From an uncultured Prevotellaceae bacterium (GTDB taxonomy: Bacteria > Bacteroidota > Bacteroidia > Bacteroidales > Bacteroidaceae): 13,088 bases of DNA. The position numbers were made by a program, and so were the translations under genes. Every line of letters begins with the position of its first letter. Position 1 is the first letter of the stretch. The stretch covers positions 1-13,088 of the forward strand of contig CALFJG010000022.1 in assembly GCA_937877625.1 (NCBI GenBank). The letters are read 5' to 3'. Below the pieces are notes generated by a model, which was not told the DNA's origin, ran no database searches, and worked only from the letters and a program-made list of their open reading frames with translations. Below are positions 5,363-12,058 of the stretch, one piece after another.

Positions 5363-7360
5363 TTAGTCCTTAAGGTAATAAGGGGTGGTGTAGCCTGCGC
5401 CTTTCAGCGGCAGGTCGCGGCACCACTCAATAGGTTTGCTAAACAGGGCTTCCACCTGTTCCAGTGTCTGGCCCGGCTGGGCTTCCACCACTATTTCGTC
5501 GTGGATATGGAAGACCACGGGCAAGCCGGCTTCGCGGGCGCGCAGTATCACGATGCCCAGTATATCGCGTGCTATGGCCTGCACCACGTTTTCGGTAAGC
5601 TTACCGCCGTAGGTGCGTATCTTGCCCCACTTTTTGGTAGTCTGGTTGGTGCCCTCATATTCTATAATATCGTGGTCGCCGCGCCAGCCGTCGTTACGCT
5701 CTATGCCAATGGAGACACGCGGGTAACACAGCGTACGCCCGGACGGCAGGGTAATAGTCAGCATCCCCCATTTGCGGCCCACTACGATACCACGGTTTAC
5801 CAGGACGTCTTCGCCGGTTTCTATCGCTTTGACGGCCGCTGCTTCCAGGGTGGCCCATAGCTTTACGATATTGTCGTTAGAGCCACGCCAGCGTTTTACT
5901 ATGTCCTTTTCTTCGTCTTCCGAAAGGCCCAGGCGGGCGCCGCCCATAGCTTCCAGGGCGGACACGCCGCCGCCGTAGCCCAGGGCCAGTACGGCTATCT
6001 TTCCTTTCTGGCGCAGTTCGGCGTTAGCGCCGTGCTTTTCTACCGGTACACCAAACATTTTGGAAGCGGTGCTACAGTAAATATCGCCGCCTTTCTTGAA
6101 TACGTCCAGCACCCAGTTTTCGCCAGCCAGCCACGCGATAACGCGGGCTTCGATGGCGCTAAAGTCGCAGACGTGGAAGACGTGGCCGGGCGCTGCCACA
6201 AAAGCCGTGCGGATCAGCTCGCTAAGCACGTGCGTGGGGTTGCTGTAATTGTCGGTAAATTCTTCCAGGTCGCCACGCCGCACCAGGCTGCGGGCGTAGT
6301 CCAGGCTTACCAGGTGGTTTTGCGGCAGGTTCTGCACCTGCACTAGACGCCCGGCCCAGCGGCCAGTCCTGGCGGCGCCGTAGAATTGCAGCAGGCCGTG
6401 TATACGTCCGTCATTGCAGACGCATTTAAGCATAGCCGTGTATTTCTTGCTGCTGGTTTTTGCCATATCCTGGCGCAGGTTGATAAGTTCCTGCGCGTCC
6501 GGGTATTCGGCCAGCCGATCTTTGAGGTCGGCCAGCACCTTTTTGTTTAACGTCTCCACCGCGCTGCCGGTGGTGTCTGCCAGGTAGCGTTTAATCTGGG
6601 CGGCGCTGTTAGGGTTGTCCAGTCCTGTAAGGGTCTTAGCCTGGTGGGCCAGCAGGGCTTTGTATTCAGTGTCGAAGCGTTCGGCGTTCGCCACCAGCTG
6701 GCGGTCGATAAGCACGCCACGGTCGTTAATTTCCTGGTCGGCGGTGTACAGCTGGTCTTCAAAGGCCGGTACTTCCAGACGGCGTACCTTTGCCAAAATA
6801 GCCTGCTCCACCTCAACGTCGCGGATATTGTACGCCTTGAAAGTGGCCCACTTTTCCGGGTATTCGGACGGCTGCACGCGGCGGCTTACTGCTTCCGGTT
6901 CAAACAAGCCGGCGCTGGCGTCGTCAGCTTTCCTGCGGGTTACGCGCGGCGTGGAGAAAAGGCGTATAAGGGCGGCACCCTCTTTCATTTTACCGGCTTC
7001 CAGGCGCAGCACTTCGCCGCACTGGCCCAGCGGCAGCGGCAGGCCCAGGCGCGCGGCCCTAACCATAGTGCAGCGCCACTGCGCCGGGTCTAACTGCTGG
7101 CCCAGGTATTTGCCCAGGTTCACACGTTCGAAAGCAGCGTTATAGGCAGTCTTTATAACGGCGGGATCAGTGAGCGCGGCGCGCACGTCTTCCGGCAGTG
7201 TTTCGCCGCTGGCCAGATCGACGCACTGCACCGGGCCACCGTCCACGGCGTAGGCAAACAGCAGTATGCACCAGTCCGGCGCTTCGACGTAACGGTATAC
7301 GCCGCAGGTCTTAAGGTCGTAGCTGCTGTACGTCTCTATGTCTATGCCTAACTCTTTCAC
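5363..7360 (-). CDS. Family A DNA polymerase with 3'-5' exonuclease (phage type)
   Basis: This 665 aa protein is the length typical of phage family A polymerases that lack the 5' nuclease of Pol I. The proofreading exonuclease is at the N-terminus: DIET (D7, E9), AYNAAFE (72-78) and YNIRDVEVE with Y177 and D181. The polymerase domain shows TGRWAGRLVQVQNLPQ (332-347), motif A DFSAIEARV (399-407), motif B RQKGKIAVLALGYGG (450-464) and motif C HDE (620-622), so all catalytic residues appear intact. It should carry out phage DNA synthesis with the PrimPol-VapE primase. The start codon is GTG at 7360, five bases after the stop of the 138 aa gene; no ATG gives the exonuclease motif. The first internal Met is near residue 99, inside the exonuclease fold, so GTG is well supported. 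Confidence 0.96.
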   Translation of the reverse strand: MKELGIDIETYSSYDLKTCGVYRYVEAPDWCILLFAYAVDGGPVQCVDLASGETLPEDVRAALTDPAVIKTAYNAAFERVNLGKYLGQQLDPAQWRCTMVRAARLGLPLPLGQCGEVLRLEAGKMKEGAALIRLFSTPRVTRRKADDASAGLFEPEAVSRRVQPSEYPEKWATFKAYNIRDVEVEQAILAKVRRLEVPAFEDQLYTADQEINDRGVLIDRQLVANAERFDTEYKALLAHQAKTLTGLDNPNSAAQIKRYLADTTGSAVETLNKKVLADLKDRLAEYPDAQELINLRQDMAKTSSKKYTAMLKCVCNDGRIHGLLQFYGAARTGRWAGRLVQVQNLPQNHLVSLDYARSLVRRGDLEEFTDNYSNPTHVLSELIRTAFVAAPGHVFHVCDFSAIEARVIAWLAGENWVLDVFKKGGDIYCSTASKMFGVPVEKHGANAELRQKGKIAVLALGYGGGVSALEAMGGARLGLSEDEEKDIVKRWRGSNDNIVKLWATLEAAAVKAIETGEDVLVNRGIVVGRKWGMLTITLPSGRTLCYPRVSIGIERNDGWRGDHDIIEYEGTNQTTKKWGKIRTYGGKLTENVVQAIARDILGIVILRAREAGLPVVFHIHDEIVVEAQPGQTLEQVEALFSKPIEWCRDLPLKGAGYTTPYYLKD

Positions 7361-7365
7361 GGTGT

Positions 7366-7782
7366 CTATTCTTTGGCGGTTTTCAGGGCTTTTGCCGGGG
7401 TTTTCTTTCCGGTGGTAGATTTCCTTGCTTGGGGTGCTTTGGGTTCGTCTGCGGGCTTGCTGTGGGCCGCAGCGTCGGCCTGGCGCGCTTTCTCTCCCTC
7501 TGCCCGCAGGAAACTGCGTATAGCGTCGTTCATTATCGTAGAGACGACGGCGCGCTGGCCGCTGGATAGTTTTGACTGCTTCGCTTCAATCCGTGCCGCT
7601 TCGTCCAGGATAAAGTCAGCGGTAAGCCGGTCGGCAGCGCGCAGCTGGGTGTAAGGGTTGGACTTTAGCGGGCCTTTCTTTGTAGCTTCCGCGTATTGCT
7701 TAGCCCAGCCGCGCAGCACTTTGTCAAGGTGCTTTTTGATGCCGTCCGGCTCGATCTCGATAACGTTCTGTTTGTTCTCCAT
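7366..7782 (-). CDS. Hypothetical protein with Lys/Ala-rich C-terminal tail (138 aa)
   Basis: The frame is open from 7968, but the start is best placed at ATG 7782 (MENKQNVIEIEPDGIKKHL). An AAAGGAG Shine-Dalgarno-like sequence lies eight bases upstream, and the longer version would overlap the 83 aa gene almost completely. Residues 1-105 look helical, with SSGQRAVVSTIMNDAIRSFL near the middle. The last 30 residues (KAPQARKSTTGKKTPAKALK) are Lys/Ala/Pro-rich, like histone H1 tails, and could bind nucleic acid. The family is unknown. It lies between the 83 aa gene (2 bp gap) and the DNA polymerase (5 bp gap), so a role in replication is plausible by position only. Confidence 0.75.
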   Translation of the reverse strand: MENKQNVIEIEPDGIKKHLDKVLRGWAKQYAEATKKGPLKSNPYTQLRAADRLTADFILDEAARIEAKQSKLSSGQRAVVSTIMNDAIRSFLRAEGEKARQADAAAHSKPADEPKAPQARKSTTGKKTPAKALKTAKE

Positions 7783-7784
7783 TT

Positions 7785-8036
7785 CTAATTCTCCTTTAGG
7801 GGTTCCAGGATGGCCAGCAGTTCGTCTATTGTCCGTATCCTTTCGGCCCGGCACTGCTGTATAGTTTCCAGGTATAGTTTTCTTGCCGGTTCTGCGGCCC
7901 AGCGTTGCTGTTCTTCCGGTGTCTGCATCTTCCGGTCGTTGTGTCGTATGCGCTGCTGTATCTTGCATTTGTTCCGGTGCAGGGCTGTTATCAGTTCGTG
8001 CAGCTGGGGGGGGGTAACTGTTATATTGTGTTCCAT
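7785..8036 (-). CDS. Small helical hypothetical protein (83 aa)
   Basis: No family is recognised. The sequence is charged and mostly helical (PPQLHELITALHRNKCKIQQ, then RAERIRTIDELLAILEP), and could form a coiled coil. The start ATG at 8036 has the motif CCCTTTAGC exactly three bases upstream, the same arrangement seen before the 91 aa and 173 aa genes. Codons 8-11 contain a run of nine C on the coding strand (8006-8014), where slippage would truncate the protein after about ten residues. Its stop (TAG at 7785) lies just before the start of the 138 aa gene, inside that gene's ribosome binding region. Confidence 0.65.
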   Translation of the reverse strand: MEHNITVTPPQLHELITALHRNKCKIQQRIRHNDRKMQTPEEQQRWAAEPARKLYLETIQQCRAERIRTIDELLAILEPLKEN

Positions 8037-8054
8037 TTTGCTAAAGGGGTAAAA

Positions 8055-8141
8055 AGGCGCAGGGTTTTGGGGTTGGTTAGTAGGAAATCAAAACTATTCT
8101 TGTTAAACATTAAGGGTAATAGGGGCCGCCGCCCTGCGCCT
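8055..8141. promoter_or_regulatory. Intergenic control block: long inverted repeat enclosing a -7 promoter motif
   Basis: The 114-bp gap between the DUF2815 gene and the 83 aa gene holds AGGCGCAGGG (8055-8064) and its exact complement CCCTGCGCCT (8132-8141). Between them, on the minus strand, is TAGTTTTG (8096-8089), which fits the Bacteroidales -7 consensus TAnnTTTG. No TTTG is found at the expected -33 distance, so the promoter is weak evidence only. The pairing arms could loop the intergenic RNA or end transcription before an internal promoter restarts it. Confidence 0.35.
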
Positions 8142-8150
8142 GGTTTGGTA

Positions 8151-8711
8151 CTACAGGTCGTCTTCGTCTTCGCCGCCGGTGTCTACGCCGTCGAAGTCAG
8201 TCTGAGCGCTGACGCGTCCGCCCAGGTGTTCGTCGTCTTTCCACTTCATAAGGTTGTTAAGCCCGCAGGCCACGCCCTTATTACCGTTGGTGTCGTAGGG
8301 GAAAAACGTAACGGACACGATGGCCCAAACGCCGCTGTACATTTCTTCTTCGTCCACGATGGGCTGCCGGTTCCTGTCCACGATGCCGGGGCGGGTGTTG
8401 CACTTGGCGTTTACAAAGAAGTGGTCTTCGTACAGCTCGTCGTCCTTATCGTCGCCGTCGTTCAGCGGCAGGGCCAGTTTCTTAGGCTCTTTGCCGCTCC
8501 ACTTGGACACGATGCCGGCCTGCTTCGCGGCTTCGATAGCATCACGCAGGGCCTTTACCGTTTCCTTTTCGGACTTCGGGATAAGTACGTTAGTCTGGTA
8601 CTTGCCGTCGGCAGCGTCGCCGTTCGGGTTGTGCTTGGCAAATACGTGGGTGTAACTGAGACGGCAGGGGCCAAATACGACCTTTGTACCGTTTACTTTG
8701 GGTGTAATCAT
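8151..8711 (-). CDS. DUF2815 single-stranded DNA-binding protein (gp2.5-like)
   Basis: This 186 aa protein is of usual family length. DUF2815 features are clear: a beta-rich N-terminus with GKYQTNVLIPK (36-46), the conserved stretch YSGVWAIVSVTFFPYD (125-140), NGNKGVACGLNNLMKW (142-157), LGGR (163-166) and F173. DUF2815 proteins are related to T7 gp2.5-type single-strand binding proteins. The last residues (GGEDEDDL) form the acidic C-terminal tail by which such SSBs contact polymerases and nucleases. It should coat single-stranded DNA during replication and recombination. The gene follows the DUF2800 nuclease, its usual partner, after 57 bp containing one copy of a 28-bp intercistronic repeat. 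The ATG at 8711 is the only good start. Confidence 0.93.
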   Translation of the reverse strand: MITPKVNGTKVVFGPCRLSYTHVFAKHNPNGDAADGKYQTNVLIPKSEKETVKALRDAIEAAKQAGIVSKWSGKEPKKLALPLNDGDDKDDELYEDHFFVNAKCNTRPGIVDRNRQPIVDEEEMYSGVWAIVSVTFFPYDTNGNKGVACGLNNLMKWKDDEHLGGRVSAQTDFDGVDTGGEDEDDL

Positions 8712-8739
8712 AATAACTACTGTTAAACTGTTAATGTTA

Positions 8740-8767
8740 TATCGTCTCCGGGAATACGCCCGGCCGT
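8740..8767. repeat. 28-bp intercistronic repeat, copy 1
   Basis: This is an exact 28-bp match to 11343-11370. It contains the hairpin CCGGG-AATACG-CCCGG (8748-8763 region) and lies one base from the DUF2800 stop codon, 28 bp ahead of the DUF2815 start. It is outside coding sequence in both places. No T-run follows, so it is not a standard terminator; an RNA stability, processing or translation-leader element is more likely. Confidence 0.75.
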
Positions 8768-8768
8768 G

Positions 8769-9932
8769 TTATTCTTTGGCGTTGATACCGGCGAAGTCGT
8801 CGGCAGCTGCGTTATAGGGCGGCCGTTTGTCGCTCTCTGGTACCAGGGTGGGTTTGCCCTGCGGTTTGTCCAGCCAGGGGGCGCAGATGGAGCCGAAACG
8901 CTTAGCGCCTACCACCTTTTCCAGGTCGGTAATACCGCGCATTTCGCGGGGCTTCATAATCGCGTCTTCCGCAAAGCCGGCGTCCAGCAGCGCTTTGGAA
9001 GCGGCGGCAGGGTCGGTTATCTTGCGGTTGGATCGTCCAGCCACCAGCTTAAAGCCGGGATAGGAGACACCGGCCAGCGCCTGGCTTAGCGCGTATTCCT
9101 GTACGCCCTTTAGCCAGGTGGCCACGGTGTCCAGCATAGGCAGTACGTTTCGGGCCATTTCTTCGGGGGTAAGCAGGTTGGGGTTAGGCTTCGTTATGGC
9201 CGGTTCCATACACTTTTTAGCCAGGGCCTTGCAGGCGTGCTTCACTTTACAGAACTTGCACCACTCGCCGGGTGCCTGTTTGCCGGTGCCGTCATAGGCT
9301 TCGCGGGCTTTCGGGGCCAGCTCACTGTCGGCCCATACCATAAGGTCTTCTATACTCATTTCCGCTACGCTAAGGTTATCCAAACGCGGCTGTATAATCG
9401 TCATACGTACGCGGGTTATGTTGTACTCGAAGCTGAAAGCGGCGTAGGCGCCCAGGGCGTAAATCTTCATTTGCGGGTTGTCCTTTGCTTCCACCCGCAC
9501 GCCCTTGCCGTACTTGAAGTCGATAATATCCAGGATGCCGTCAGCGATAATAACCGCGTCGCCGGTGCCGAAAGCTTCCGGTACCCATTCTGAAAAGTCC
9601 AGCCGGGTTTCTACCAGCAGCTGGGCGTCCGGGGTATGGGCGCGGGCGGCGTTGTACTTTTCCAGCACGATAGTTTTATACGTGTCGGTGTATTCGTCCA
9701 TTTCGCCGGTGTGGTATTGGTCGAAGTATTCGGCTATTTCCTTATCTTCGGCGTCGGTGTTCTGGCCCAGGTACTGTTTGAGGTGCCGCGCACAGTAGGC
9801 GTGCGCTAATGTACCCTCGCGGGCATAGTCGCTGCCGCTGTCCGGCTGGTTTTCTTCCAGCCGGGGTGCAGCGGTGCAGTTCAGCCAGCGGTGGGCGGCG
9901 GATGGGCTTAATAGTGCGTGTGTGCCGGGCAT
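8769..9932 (-). CDS. DUF2800 RecB/Cas4-like PD-(D/E)xK nuclease
   Basis: This 387 aa protein starts MPGTHALLSPSAAHRWLNCT, the typical DUF2800 beginning. Nuclease motifs appear in order: REGTLAHAY with H44, GTGDAVII with D125, IIDFKYG with D138 and K140, and NPQMKIYALGAYA with Q154 and Y158. Four cysteines, C19 and WCKFCKVKHAC (C225, C228, C234), have the arrangement that holds an iron-sulfur cluster in Cas4 and AddB nucleases. An exonuclease in phage recombination or replication is the expected role, working with the DUF2815 SSB encoded next. It starts 4 bp after the 173 aa gene. The C-terminal third (from about 260) is the family-specific extension. DUF2800 membership is firm; the iron-sulfur cluster is inference from spacing. 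Confidence 0.93.
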   Translation of the reverse strand: MPGTHALLSPSAAHRWLNCTAAPRLEENQPDSGSDYAREGTLAHAYCARHLKQYLGQNTDAEDKEIAEYFDQYHTGEMDEYTDTYKTIVLEKYNAARAHTPDAQLLVETRLDFSEWVPEAFGTGDAVIIADGILDIIDFKYGKGVRVEAKDNPQMKIYALGAYAAFSFEYNITRVRMTIIQPRLDNLSVAEMSIEDLMVWADSELAPKAREAYDGTGKQAPGEWCKFCKVKHACKALAKKCMEPAITKPNPNLLTPEEMARNVLPMLDTVATWLKGVQEYALSQALAGVSYPGFKLVAGRSNRKITDPAAASKALLDAGFAEDAIMKPREMRGITDLEKVVGAKRFGSICAPWLDKPQGKPTLVPESDKRPPYNAAADDFAGINAKE

Positions 9933-9936
9933 AGCG

Positions 9937-10458
9937 CTACTTGTTTACGGTGTAGATAAACTTACCGTCTGCGTCCTGCTGGATCGTGCGGCTGGCGTCG
10001 ATAAACGCCTGGCGCAGCTCCTGCGGCAGGGCGCTGGGCTTCTTCTGGCCGGACAGCTCGTTTGCTATGGCCTTGAAGACGTCAGTAACGGCGCGGTGCA
10101 GGTCGTCGCTGGGCTTGTCCTTGTAGTCTGCACCCTCGATACGCTGGCGGGCTACGTGCATAGCCGTGCGTACGTCTTCTTCCTGCGGATAATAGACGCT
10201 ATCCGGCATATCGCCTGTATCTTCGGGTGCGGGTTCAGCGGCAGGGGCTGCGGGCGCTTCCTGTTCTGCCGGGGCTTCGGTCTTCTTCGGACGTCCGCGT
10301 CTGGCAGGTGTCGGCGTTTCCGGTTCGGGTTCGGCTGCCGGTGCGGCAGCGGGTTTGGGGGCCTCAACGGCAGCAGGGCGCTTGTTGAGGATGGCGGTAG
10401 CGATAGCGGCTACTTCGGGCGTTACGCCTACCTGTACGTTTACTTGGATTTCTAACAT
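9937..10458 (-). CDS. Hypothetical AT-hook-containing protein (173 aa)
   Basis: Residues 1-28 form a small N-terminal segment. A long Ala/Pro/Glu linker (29-85) follows, with ARRGRPKK in its middle (RRGRPKK at 53-59), an AT-hook-like sequence that binds the minor groove of AT-rich DNA. A helical C-terminal domain (about 92-173) includes VRTAMHVARQRIEG and LRQAFIDASRTIQQD. No named family is recognised. The start ATG at 10458 is supported by CCCATTAGC three bases upstream, as at the 91 aa gene. It lies 4 bp before the DUF2800 nuclease gene and is probably co-translated with it. An accessory DNA-binding role in replication or recombination is inferred from the AT-hook and the position. Confidence 0.75.
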   Translation of the reverse strand: MLEIQVNVQVGVTPEVAAIATAILNKRPAAVEAPKPAAAPAAEPEPETPTPARRGRPKKTEAPAEQEAPAAPAAEPAPEDTGDMPDSVYYPQEEDVRTAMHVARQRIEGADYKDKPSDDLHRAVTDVFKAIANELSGQKKPSALPQELRQAFIDASRTIQQDADGKFIYTVNK

Positions 10459-10480
10459 ATTGCTAATGGGATTTTAAGAA

Positions 10481-10870
10481 TTAACCGATAGTTAGGGTAT
10501 TCGTCCTGGACAGCTGGCCGCTATAGCCGCGTGCCGTAAGTTCGGCTGCCAGTTCCGCGTCCGTAAAGTCGGACAGCGCAGCAGGCTTTTTTTTGTTCGC
10601 CGGTTTGGGCTGTTCCGGTTTCGGCTCGGCAGATGCTTTGGGCTGGGCGGCGGTTTTGGGCTTGCGTCCGGACAGGTCAGCGTGGCAGACAAATTCCAGG
10701 TCTGCGGGCTTGGCATTTGTTACCGGGTGTCCTACTACGTCCACCAGACGGCCGTAGCGGTCTATTGAAAAGTTCTGGCCGGTCTCGCTTTGGAGCTTAT
10801 CGCCTACCACCAGCGGGGTACCGTTCTTGTCCACGTGTTCGGTGTGGGTTCCGTGTCTCATTGTTGCCAT
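10481..10870 (-). CDS. Hypothetical protein with Lys/Pro-rich linker (129 aa)
   Basis: The N-terminal part (13-64) looks like a small beta barrel or SH3/KOW-like fold (NGTPLVVGDKLQ, then FSIDRYGRLVDVVG); that is only an impression. A low-complexity Ala/Lys/Pro/Gln linker covers 69-98. The C-terminal LSDFTDAELAAELTARGYSG (99-118) is a short helical motif seen at the ends of other Bacteroidales phage proteins. A run of eight A encodes KKK in the linker. The start may be ATG 10870 or the ATG at 10861 (MRHGTH); the first is listed. No function can be assigned. Confidence 0.7.
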   Translation of the reverse strand: MATMRHGTHTEHVDKNGTPLVVGDKLQSETGQNFSIDRYGRLVDVVGHPVTNAKPADLEFVCHADLSGRKPKTAAQPKASAEPKPEQPKPANKKKPAALSDFTDAELAAELTARGYSGQLSRTNTLTIG

Positions 10871-10891
10871 AATGTTGATTATTAAAAAATG

Positions 10892-11329
10892 TTATAGATA
10901 TTCGCGGGTTTCCTTATACCACCGTCCGTTATCGTCCTGCTGGTAGCCCATAGCGCACAGGGTCTGCGTATCGCGCTTGATACGTTCCAGCAGTTTTACG
11001 GCGGTGTCTCTAGGCTGCTCTTTGGCCAGCGACGCTTCGTACTGCGCCTGGCTCTTTTTTTTGTCAGTCGAATAGCGGCTAATCACGTCGTCCAGGTGGG
11101 CCGTAGGGTCGTCAGTAAAGCGGTACCGTCCGTTATCCTTAACCAGGATGCCCAGTTTAATTAAGCTGGCGTGTACGACCGTACAGGTACTGGCCATATC
11201 GGCCCGGTTCGTCTGGGTGCAGTAAGTACGGATGCTTCCGGCCATAGGCTGGCCACCGTTCTTAGCGTAGCACTCTTGGATAATGCCGATGGCTGCGGCA
11301 TAGTCGTTAGTAGTTCTGCGGTGTTTCAT
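10892..11329 (-). CDS. Hypothetical protein, possible winged helix (145 aa)
   Basis: Residues 31-72 (ending ASLIKLGILVKDNGRYRFTDD) have the helix-helix-beta-hairpin look of a winged-helix domain, so DNA binding is possible but unproven. The C-terminal half is charged and helical, with KKKSQAQYEASLAKEQ encoded across a run of eight A, and ends in MGYQQDDNGRWYKETREYL. It follows the 67 aa HTH gene after 52 bp that contain the second copy of the 28-bp repeat. The 129 aa gene starts 21 bp after it. No family is recognised. Confidence 0.7.
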   Translation of the reverse strand: MKHRRTTNDYAAAIGIIQECYAKNGGQPMAGSIRTYCTQTNRADMASTCTVVHASLIKLGILVKDNGRYRFTDDPTAHLDDVISRYSTDKKKSQAQYEASLAKEQPRDTAVKLLERIKRDTQTLCAMGYQQDDNGRWYKETREYL

Positions 11330-11342
11330 TGGATTTTACAGT

Positions 11343-11370
11343 TATCGTCTCCGGGAATACGCCCGGCCGT
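11343..11370. repeat. 28-bp intercistronic repeat, copy 2
   Basis: Identical to 8740-8767 over 28 bases, in the same orientation, 11 bases after the stop of the 67 aa HTH gene and 13 bases before the start of the 145 aa gene. It carries the same CCGGG/CCCGG hairpin. Confidence 0.75.
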
Positions 11371-11381
11371 CTTTTGGGTTT

Positions 11382-11585
11382 TTAGAGGTGGTACATTTCG
11401 CCCCAGCAGCGCAGGATTTCTGCGCCAGTGGTAACCTTGCGGCCACCGGCTTTGCGGGACTTGAAAGTAATTTGGCCTGCGGCTTCATAAACCGCCACGG
11501 TGTGGCGATCCACGCCCAGCAGTTCGGCTGCCTGCTTCTGGTTGTACAATCCGTCCGGGATTACTTCGGGGCGCTGCACTTTCAT
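11382..11585 (-). CDS. Helix-turn-helix protein, MerR/excisionase-like (67 aa)
   Basis: Residues 14-35 (YNQKQAAELLGVDRHTVAVY) are a clear helix-turn-helix of the HTH_17/excisionase type, followed by a wing with GQITFKSRKAGGRKV (37-51) and a closing helix GAEILRCW. The size fits phage excisionases and small early regulators of Bacteroidales. It could control the early operon, or act as an excisionase; no integrase is in the window to support the latter. Its ATG overlaps the stop of the membrane-protein gene (ATGA), and it is the third gene of the early operon. Confidence 0.85.
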   Translation of the reverse strand: MKVQRPEVIPDGLYNQKQAAELLGVDRHTVAVYEAAGQITFKSRKAGGRKVTTGAEILRCWGEMYHL

Positions 11586-11791
11586 AGCTGGGCGTTTTTA
11601 CGCGCGTCGTGCGCTTCGTTAAACAGGCCGGAAAACACGATACCCGGCAGGGCCATAGAATACGCTATAAGGTCGGTATAGTCGGTTTCGGTGTGCAGTC
11701 TCTCTGCGATAGCGGGCGAAGCTTCCCAAAGAAGAAAACCGGCCACGATGCAAAGCAGCATAAGGGTAAAGTAGATTACTTCTTTTTTCAT
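11582..11791 (-). CDS. Small membrane protein with two hydrophobic segments (69 aa)
   Basis: Residues 5-22 (VIYFTLMLLCIVAGFLLW) form a strong transmembrane helix after a KK start. A second, weaker hydrophobic stretch (LIAYSMALPGIVFSGLF, 41-57) suggests a hairpin in the inner membrane with both ends inside. No lipobox is present. Both ends overlap neighbours by ATGA, so it is coupled to the 71 aa and 67 aa genes. The function is unknown; small early phage membrane proteins often affect host or superinfecting phage, but nothing here proves it. Confidence 0.7.
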   Translation of the reverse strand: MKKEVIYFTLMLLCIVAGFLLWEASPAIAERLHTETDYTDLIAYSMALPGIVFSGLFNEAHDARKNAQL

Positions 11792-12003
11792 AAGGCTTTA
11801 TCTTTATTGTCGAAGCGGGTAACAGAAAGTGTCAAGCCGTCCACCTTGCAGGTAAAGCGGCATTTTTCCAGACGCTGGAAAGCGTACACAGTATTGCGCT
11901 GGCTTTCCAGGGCGTAGCCGTTCGCGCAGGCCACCGTAATAGTCTCGCCGTCTCGCATTGCTCTTAGACGGTCGCGGGTAATTTTTTCGTTTGTTTCTGC
12001 CAT
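11788..12003 (-). CDS. First gene of the leftward early operon, hypothetical (71 aa)
   Basis: The product is MAETNEKITRDRLRAMRDGE and onwards, ending VTRFDNKDKAL. The frame is open to a TTG at 12036, but ATG 12003 is preferred: it has the TTAGC element four bases upstream, and the TTG version would read through the GTTGGTTGG repeats of the control region. The N-terminal half is helical and charged, and the C-terminal half beta-rich (FTCKVDGLTLSVTRF). No family is recognised. It is the first gene behind the leftward promoter and is coupled by ATGA to the membrane-protein gene. Confidence 0.65.
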   Translation of the reverse strand: MAETNEKITRDRLRAMRDGETITVACANGYALESQRNTVYAFQRLEKCRFTCKVDGLTLSVTRFDNKDKAL

Positions 12004-12024
12004 AAGTGCTAAAAAACTTGTTTG

Positions 12025-12033
12025 GTTGGTTGG
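12025..12033. repeat. GTTGGTTGG direct repeat, copy 1
   Basis: The 9-mer GTTGGTTGG, part of a TTGG triplet run (12022-12033), overlaps the -33 region of the rightward promoter. The same 9-mer lies at 12123-12131, near the start point of the leftward promoter. Having one copy at each promoter makes it a candidate regulator binding site. Confidence 0.4.
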
Positions 12034-12058
12034 CAATCGGAAAAAACTGCTACCTTTG
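12030..12058 (+). promoter_or_regulatory. Rightward promoter towards the repressor gene
   Basis: TACCTTTG at 12051-12058 fits the Bacteroidales -7 element TAnnTTTG. TTG at 12030-12032 (in a TTGG run) is 18 bases upstream, close to the usual 19-21 spacing. The start point would be near 12065, giving a leader of about 165 nt before the repressor ATG. No better rightward promoter was seen nearer to the repressor. Confidence 0.6.

Noticed and set aside
7783..7968. N-terminal extension of the 138 aa protein to 200 aa
   Set aside because: It would overlap the 83 aa gene almost fully and reads like an off-frame peptide. ATG 7782 has a good AAAGGAG site eight bases upstream.
7905..8726. Long plus-strand open frame (273 aa) over the DUF2815 gene
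   Set aside because: It lies opposite a clear DUF2815 gene, has no recognisable domain and is Val/Phe-rich in the way antisense frames of GC-rich genes are. The same holds for other plus-strand frames at 747-1358, 1914-2573 and 9874-10455.
10584..10593. A8 runs (here and near 11055) as programmed slippage sites
   Set aside because: Each encodes a plain Lys-Lys-Lys in a Lys-rich linker, and I found no useful alternative frame after them.
12004..12036. TTG start for the first early gene (82 aa)
   Set aside because: The extra residues come from the TTGG repeat region and a rare start codon; ATG 12003 has the TTAGC leader element.
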